From contig QANT01001017.1 in the NCBI GenBank assembly GCA_003254885.1, positions 1 through 36,557 of the forward strand: a stretch of 36,557 nucleotides of DNA, written 5' to 3'. Below, piece after piece: positions 30,967-36,557 of this stretch. How positions within the stretch are numbered: position 1 is the stretch's first letter; each line of letters opens with the position of its first letter. The position numbers were made by a program, and so were the translations under genes. The notes under the pieces were generated by a model. It was not told the origin of the DNA. It did no database searches and was given only the letters and a program-made list of their open reading frames with translations. The stretch comes from Purshia tridentata. Taxonomy: Eukaryota; Streptophyta; Magnoliopsida; Rosales; Rosaceae.

Positions 30967-31444
30967 ATGTTTGGGACAGTGATAAGGTGTATTGGGAGGA
31001 AACCAAAACCGCCAATGAAACCCATAGAGCTCAAAACCCCACCTGAGCAGACACAAACCATCACTAGGGTCATCTTTGATATAGTCAAGGAGCATGGTCC
31101 TCTCACTATTTCTGAAACCTGGGATCATGTTAAGGTAATTTGGTTTTATCCATTGATTTTTGAATTTGCAAATTTGTACTACATGTCTGTTGTGGTTATT
31201 GCATACAGACTGTTTGATTAAATGTCTCAACCATTTCCAGGAAGTTGGGTTGAGAGGCTTGACAAGCAAGAGGCACATGAAGATAGTGTTGAGGTGGATG
31301 AAGGAGAGGCAGAAGCTTAGACTGATATGCAACCATGTAGGGCCTCAAAAGCAGTTTCTGTATACGACTTGGTTTACAAAACCCAACTTCAAGCAGCAGG
31401 TAAAACCAGTAAATGATTCTCCAAAACCTCCCAAGTTCTCCTGA
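30967..31444 (+). CDS. small conserved two-exon protein of unknown function (123 aa)
   Basis: Exons 30967-31134 and 31241-31444, joined in phase 0 with standard GT-AG ends (AAG|GTAATT ... TTTCCAG|GAAG). The product starts MFGTVIRCIGRKPKPP, which could be a short mitochondrial presequence. A dense segment, ITRVIFDIVKEHGPLTISET continuing into a basic GLTSKRHMKIVLRWMKERQ-like helix, resembles a winged-helix fold by helix spacing. A Lys/Pro-rich tail ends the protein. I do not recognise a named family. The upstream duplicate is a pseudogene, so this copy is presumably the functional one. The basic surface suggests nucleic-acid or ribosome contact, but that is inference. Confidence 0.7.
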
Positions 31445-31991
31445 AGTGTATGGATGGCAGCCGAGAAGCTTGCTCTGCATTATCGAACTTTGAATTGCTT
31501 TGCTACAAAACTAGAGGCTACGGCTTTATTGTAACCCTTTCTATTTTCAGCTTGTCGGTGAATCTTATTTGGTTAATGCTATGCAGACTACTAAGATTGG
31601 TGATGTTCGATGAATCCCTCATTTTAAGGCTCGCCATACCACCTTAAAAGATCATAACTGATGCTGTGTTTTTATCTCACCCACCAAGCATTTCAATGGA
31701 TGTCAATTATGCCAGTCCATGCTATATCAAATCAATCATGTCATAAATAGATGCTGTCTTAATATGTACATGATGTACAGCCCTATAAGAAAACAGAAAA
31801 GAAAAAAACTCAAGGGAGGGACGATCATATCACCATAACAGAAAATTTGACCGACTGATCTAGTGTACTTCAACCTCTTTTTCTAAGCAATGCATTCTAA
31901 ACAGGAGAAGAGAACATGTTACAAAGGTAAAGAAATTCATCCTGAGTTAAACGTATAGACTTGACACTAAATAAAAGGGCCGTCAAAAGTG
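31445..31991. other. convergent 3' regions of the small gene and the GT4 gene
   Basis: Probably the 3'UTR of the small gene (about 31445-31700) and of the minus-strand glycosyltransferase (about 31760-31991). No further feature was recognised. Confidence 0.5.
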
Positions 31992-34900
31992 TTAGGAATC
32001 TGAGTGGCTCTTTGACTTGTGCAACGCCTCCTTCAGGACTTCAGCAATTCTATTTGCCATTTGGTGTTCAAGAAACCTTTCTTTGACCCTTTCATACCCT
32101 CTCTTCCCCATTGTAAGCCTCCTCTCAACGCCAGTGGCAAGTTTAACAATATTTTTTGCAAGAGGAGTAATTCCTTCTTTCCCAACAGGATGCAAGAAAC
32201 CTGTTGTTCCATTCACTACAATCTCTGTGGTGCCACCTGCTGCTGTTCCCTGACAAAAGTTTTTGATTTGGAATGGTCAACATGATTAGCAGCGCAATAC
32301 AAAAGAATTAGTTACAAGATAACTATGCAAAATAACAAGAGTAAAGTTCGTTACCAATACAGGCAGCTGAAATGCCATGGCTTCAATAGTTATCCTACCA
32401 AAGCATTCTCCCCGTGCCTATATAGAAGGGGTCAAAGAAAGATTACAAGATGAGAAAAGGATACATTAACAAGATTTATGTAATTTCAACCACATTAGGT
32501 CAAGGCTGGCAGTAGAAAGAAAACAATTTATGCGCCTTTGTGTGCATCTAATGGCACCTTTGTGTGCATCTAATGATTTATCTGTTAGGCTAATTCGACA
32601 CTGCTTCACATTAAAAACCATGGTTTAGGATTCTGCATGTATCACATTTTCTATCAGCAATTTTTCATATATACAGCATATCAGATACATTTAATAATAA
32701 TAAAATGCTTCCAATACCTGGGAATTTTGAACAAGGACATCAATTGCAGCTAGATATGGAGCTACAGTCAGAGTTTTGTTTACAAAATGAACGCGATCTT
32801 GAATTTTCTTCATCTTTACAAAGGTACGTAACTCAGACTCGAACTTGGTGTGAGCAGTCACATCACTTCCCACAACTATTGCATGCATTCTTGGCAGTTG
32901 CAGCTTCTTCTCTTGGATCAACCGCAAGCTTTCATAGAAGGAACGCAGAAATAGATCCTGGCCTTTTCCACGCGAAACACCTGTAGTCATGAAGTGTACT
33001 CTAGTGCTCACAAGGGATGCATAAACTAACCAGAACGCTCTCTCTTTTTTCTTTTGGGAAATTAACACAACTTTTACAAACATACAAGTACAAGAAACAA
33101 CAGTAAGATAAAGAGGGGTTAAAAAAGAAGTGGCATATTCATGGTGAAGCACATAACCAAATAAGCAATGGAGTTACTGGTGTAGCCAATTGTAAATTTG
33201 TAACTAGTTGCTATACCAGGCTGAACCATTTAAATTTAAATAAGGAGAACAAGTGTCTTCATCTATAGTAGAAGCATGTTCAATGCTCAAAGAGACATGA
33301 TCAAATCAGCTAGAAATACATACTGTTTATGATGGCAAATAGTAAATCTTCACTTCGCACTCCAAGAGACTCCCGCACATGCTCACGCAAAACCCTTTTT
33401 GCTACACTGTCTTCAGCAACTTCCATAAGTTCCTTGCTGTTTCCTAGGTGAACAACAAAGGTCTCAGGCATTTTGATCCTGCAGAAAGCAAATTAGTGGA
33501 AATAGTAAATCAAAATTTGATATAGAAAAAGAAAATGAAAGATAACATCAATATTGTTTTCAAAAAAACATCAATATCCTGATGTAATGAAATAAGGCTG
33601 TGCTTTTTGGTTGGACACCTTTGCTCTATGGAGCACAATTTTTGAGTTTCAGCTGTAGTTTTCCAAATGATAACAATTTTTTACTCAAAATATTAACTCA
33701 GTATTTTAGAACTCTACCCTGAAAGATGTGTTATAAAGCATCCAAGAGATGCATTTAGAGTAACTAAATTAAGACCGTCCAATGGAAATTTCCTTTTTTA
33801 TAAGAAACACAAAGTTTGAAGCTTGAAGCCTACCCTAAACGTTCTCGAGTCCTATTCTCCCAATATTCTGCTGTTACATGTGAATCAATCATAGAACCTG
33901 CAACAAAGGGGAGGTGCTTGACATAATCCAATTTGAAGTAATGGCCACGCATTTCATGAATCCACCACAACACTTTCGGGAGAACATGGGGAACCTTTTC
34001 CTTGAGTACAACATCCAACCATTTCCCAGAAACCGCAGTGTTCAAGACCACCAAATCAGCTTTGAGTGCTGTATTTATAGCTTCTTGGCCCTTTTCAGAG
34101 AAGACCTAGCAGATGTATAGAAGTATAATTAGAAACTTGGTGAAAAGTTACGGAGAAACCAAATCAACCTATCAGAAACAGGAAATAGCATGTGGCAGGC
34201 CAGAGCCAGACATGGCTATAATTTAGCATAGCTTACTTTGCTAGTTTCCTTAAAATTTGGCCTCTAAAGGATAATGTTGAACAAGAGTGCTTCCGAGATC
34301 ACACAAAATTGAGTGATAAAAATAACTTTAAAATATAGAAAGCTAGACTGCAAAAGAAGGCATCCACAATGATTATTGCAAAAATGAAGATTTTTTTACC
34401 TGCACTCCCCGGTCCAACATCTTATGCTCCAAACTGTATGCCACTTCATCTGTATCTGACGGCTTCTGGATTGTAACCCAACAAACGTTAGTGCCGACAC
34501 CTCTTAATAAAAATGCCAGCTCCATCAACAACAAAGGTCCACCTGAAAGAATATTCAATATTACTTATAAAGAAAAATCTAAAGACACAAAATGAAAAGT
34601 AAATGATGCAGCACTTTTTATTGAAAAGTAAATAATGCAGAACTTTTAAGGAAACCATTCTAAATTAGAGAGAGATAGAGAGAGCAGAAATTGGTTGGAT
34701 AAAATATATCTTCAGCCACTTGTTTGGTTAATGAGAGAAATAAGCATTCGTGAGTTATTGCTAGCCTAGCGAACATCCCCAATGTACATACTTTTCCATG
34801 GTGTTATTTCAGTATGTCAATGAATATACAAAAGTAAAGAAAAATGAATATACAAAGGAAATATAACAGAAGAAAAACATGAAAATTAATGAATGTTGGT

Positions 34901-35529
34901 GTGTTCACACCTCCATGCAAGGACAGAGTTCCTCGTACGGGAAAGCGGCATTCTTCAAATGACACGTCACGGTTCACAAATTTTGGAAATATTCCTCATA
35001 TGGTTCAATAACAAGTGTATTCCCAATAAATAAGCATTTAAGTTAAATGGGTTTTAAAAATCCATTCCATAGTTCGAAAACCAGTTATTATTCATGGGTT
35101 TTGTTAATATGAGTGTGTTTGAATCAAAAGTTGCTAACTTGCCATGTATAATCTGGTCATTAACTTAACAAACTGATTAAGCTAATAGCTCACATTGTAA
35201 TCAATAACTTTTTGCACAATGAAAGATCAACAAGACATTAAATTCATAAAATTTAACAGACAAATTTAGAGAGTACCAGAAAGAGAGAGCTCGTGCGAGA
35301 CTAAGAGGACGAGTTTGGACTTCATGAAGCTGAGGGGGCTAGGACTGGTCCCAATGGGCGAGCCCAAGGGGACCCTCTTGTTGTCGACAACGTCGAGGTG
35401 GTTGCGATCGCAGGAGTCGAACGCGGCTCTGATGAAGAAAGCGATCAAGGTGGAGACGGAGAGCATTAAGAGGAAGGCCAGGAGCCAGCGCTTCTGCGAC
35501 GCGACCCACCCCACCGAGTGCTTGGCCAT
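31992..35529 (-). CDS. glycosyltransferase family 4 protein, type II membrane anchored, seven exons
   Basis: Exons (minus strand, 5' to 3'): 35277-35529, 34400-34542, 33834-34105, 33324-33478, 32718-32980, 32355-32417, 31992-32249. Joined they give 1407 nt, 468 aa, in frame with GT-AG introns throughout. Residues 13-36 (KRWLLAFLLMLSVSTLIAFF core) form a signal anchor after a short basic N-terminus, placing the catalytic part in the Golgi/ER lumen. The SLSGGPLLLMELA segment at about 82-94 is the donor-side glycine motif near the N-terminus of GT-B enzymes. NSVSRGKGQDLFL (from about 274) opens the second Rossmann half. ARGECFGRITIEAMAFQLPV holds the retaining GT4 E-x7-E pair (E366, E374), followed by GTAAGGTTEIV. 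The wording resembles Arabidopsis At1g75420/At1g19710 from memory. Donor and acceptor sugars are unknown. Confidence 0.9.
32533..32575. repeat. short tandem duplication in a GT4 intron
   Basis: CGCCTTTGTGTGCATCTAATG is followed at once by the near copy CACCTTTGTGTGCATCTAATG, a 22-bp offset, inside the intron between exons 5 and 6. No function is apparent. Confidence 0.85.
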
Positions 35530-36557
35530 CTCGTCGTCTTCTAGCTCTAGCTTCTTCTGGGTCGTCGGCGAGGTCCGTTACTAGGAGGAGTAGGAGTCTC
35601 CTAGGCGGCATTTTAGGGTTTCGATTTTTAACTGCGACCGGTGGTTTTGGAACATTTGGCTTTCTGTGGTGGAAGACACTTGTATTGTTCAGAGGACTGT
35701 GCGCTCGCTCGCTTCGCCGTTCGTTCAAAATTCAAATGTTGTTTGTGATGTTATTTTCAAAATCTGAATTTGCCGTAAAACCTCTTTGGTCCGGTCTGGT
35801 GTTGTTGTTCAGAGAATCAGAGCACAGAGCTCGAGTGTTGTGTTGTTCAGAGTAGAGTACTAGAGTGTGTGGCGTTGCTCTCTGTCTTTTCAGACTTTTT
35901 TGACATATCACTGCGTTTTTTTCTTTTTGTTTAGGAATAATGGCATAATGGCATAATGGGTGGCCATGCCATTTTGGGACCCTTTTTGCTGTACCCTCCT
36001 TCTTTTTTGCTTCTTTTTTTCTTTTTGTCCCTTTTCTTTCCCATTTTTAACATTTTGGAGATTTCACTGCCCACTTCCAATTCCAATTTGTTGTCATGCT
36101 TCTTTTAAGAGTCCGTTAATTATAAGTGATAGACTGAGAGGCTACTATTTTCAGTAACAAAAAAGATATCCGTTTTTATTATTAAGTTTCAGGACAAAAA
36201 GAGCCTCACCATTATATATCTTCCATTAAAAGTACTAATTTGAAATCTTAAATCAATAAATCGTGTAATATATACTCAAACTAAGGAGTTAAATTTCGGT
36301 GCTGTAGAAATTTTCGATAGAAATTTCGACAGAAATTAAACGGAAATGAAAGAAATTATTATTAAAATACGAAAATTTTGAATGAAACTTTACCATATGT
36401 TTATTTAACATATTATTTACTACTTTGATAAAAAATATTGAAGAAACCAAATTATATAATGAGTTTCATGTGATATAAGATGAATATAATGCTCGTTGTA
36501 GACAAATACTGTACAAAAAATAGTTCACTAATTAATAATTACATATGTTTTATTGAA
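35530..36557. other. GT4 5' leader and gene-free right end
   Basis: 35530-35720 is the probable GT4 5'UTR/promoter (minus strand), G+C-richer than its surroundings. 35930-36557 is A+T-rich. Small imperfect repeats occur: TGGCATAA twice near 35941-35957, and GAAATTTTCGATAGAAATTT near 36308. No gene was seen. Confidence 0.5.

Larger units (their letters stand above)
27780..31450 (+). repeat. segmental duplication, downstream copy (B)
   Basis: Direct-orientation homologue of 18140-22400 carrying FAR1-related gene B and the intact small gene. Coding parts align almost gap-free apart from a short deletion near codon 138 and a shorter N-terminus. Noncoding parts are diverged by indels, including a private 163-bp tandem duplication at 30121-30446. 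Confidence 0.88.

Noticed and set aside
1..36557. tRNA, rRNA, CRISPR array or bacterial-type operon
   Set aside because: No cloverleaf with a GGTTCGA-type arm, no rRNA segments and no spaced identical repeats were seen; this is plant nuclear DNA.

Overview
The window is plant nuclear DNA. Genes carry GT-AG introns, intergenic DNA is A+T-rich with many MITE/hAT remnants, and the families are plant-specific (S1 bZIP with a sucrose-control uORF, YnSKn dehydrin, DYW-type PPR, FAR1-related, SLEEPER-type hAT-derived gene). Organism: a eudicot; a woody rosid such as Rosaceae is plausible, but this is only an impression. All functional names rest on reading translated sequence and motifs; no search was run.

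Layout. 1-4500: gene-poor, with a degraded MITE, a MITE with long inverted arms, a one-base N gap inside a duplicated stretch, and a deleted hAT element carrying a transposase N-terminal fragment. 4518-5860: S1-group bZIP (bZIP11-like, +) with a long leader holding a conserved 41-codon sucrose-control uORF. 7883-11789: 16-exon PWP1-type WD40 gene (-), rebuilt to 497 aa, with two GC-AG introns. 12256-13131: non-autonomous hAT element with perfect 8-bp target duplications. 13916-15108: Y2SK3 dehydrin (+) behind an ABRE/DRE-rich promoter. 15912-17870: intronless DYW-class PPR gene (-), head to head with the first FAR1-related gene.

18140-31450 is a direct segmental duplication. Each copy has a FAR1-related gene (18741-20774 and 28047-29984) with a 5'UTR intron, followed by a small two-exon gene. 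That small gene is intact in the downstream copy (30967-31444) and is a decayed pseudogene in the upstream copy (21989-22395). Between the copies lies an intact, intronless hAT-derived SLEEPER-like gene (22869-24848, -). Three transposase-derived host-type genes therefore sit within about 11 kb. 31992-35529: seven-exon GT4 glycosyltransferase (-), rebuilt to 468 aa with a type II membrane anchor. The remainder to 36557 is A+T-rich without visible genes.

Nothing suggests an operon or a single pathway; these are independently transcribed genes. Regulatory highlights are the peptide-mediated translational control of the bZIP, the stress-type dehydrin promoter, and the short shared PPR/FAR1 intergenic region. 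I see no wholly unknown system. The least explained items are the 123-residue small protein (paired with its pseudogene), a possible minus-strand terminal exon at 21652-21747, and the domesticated transposase cluster.
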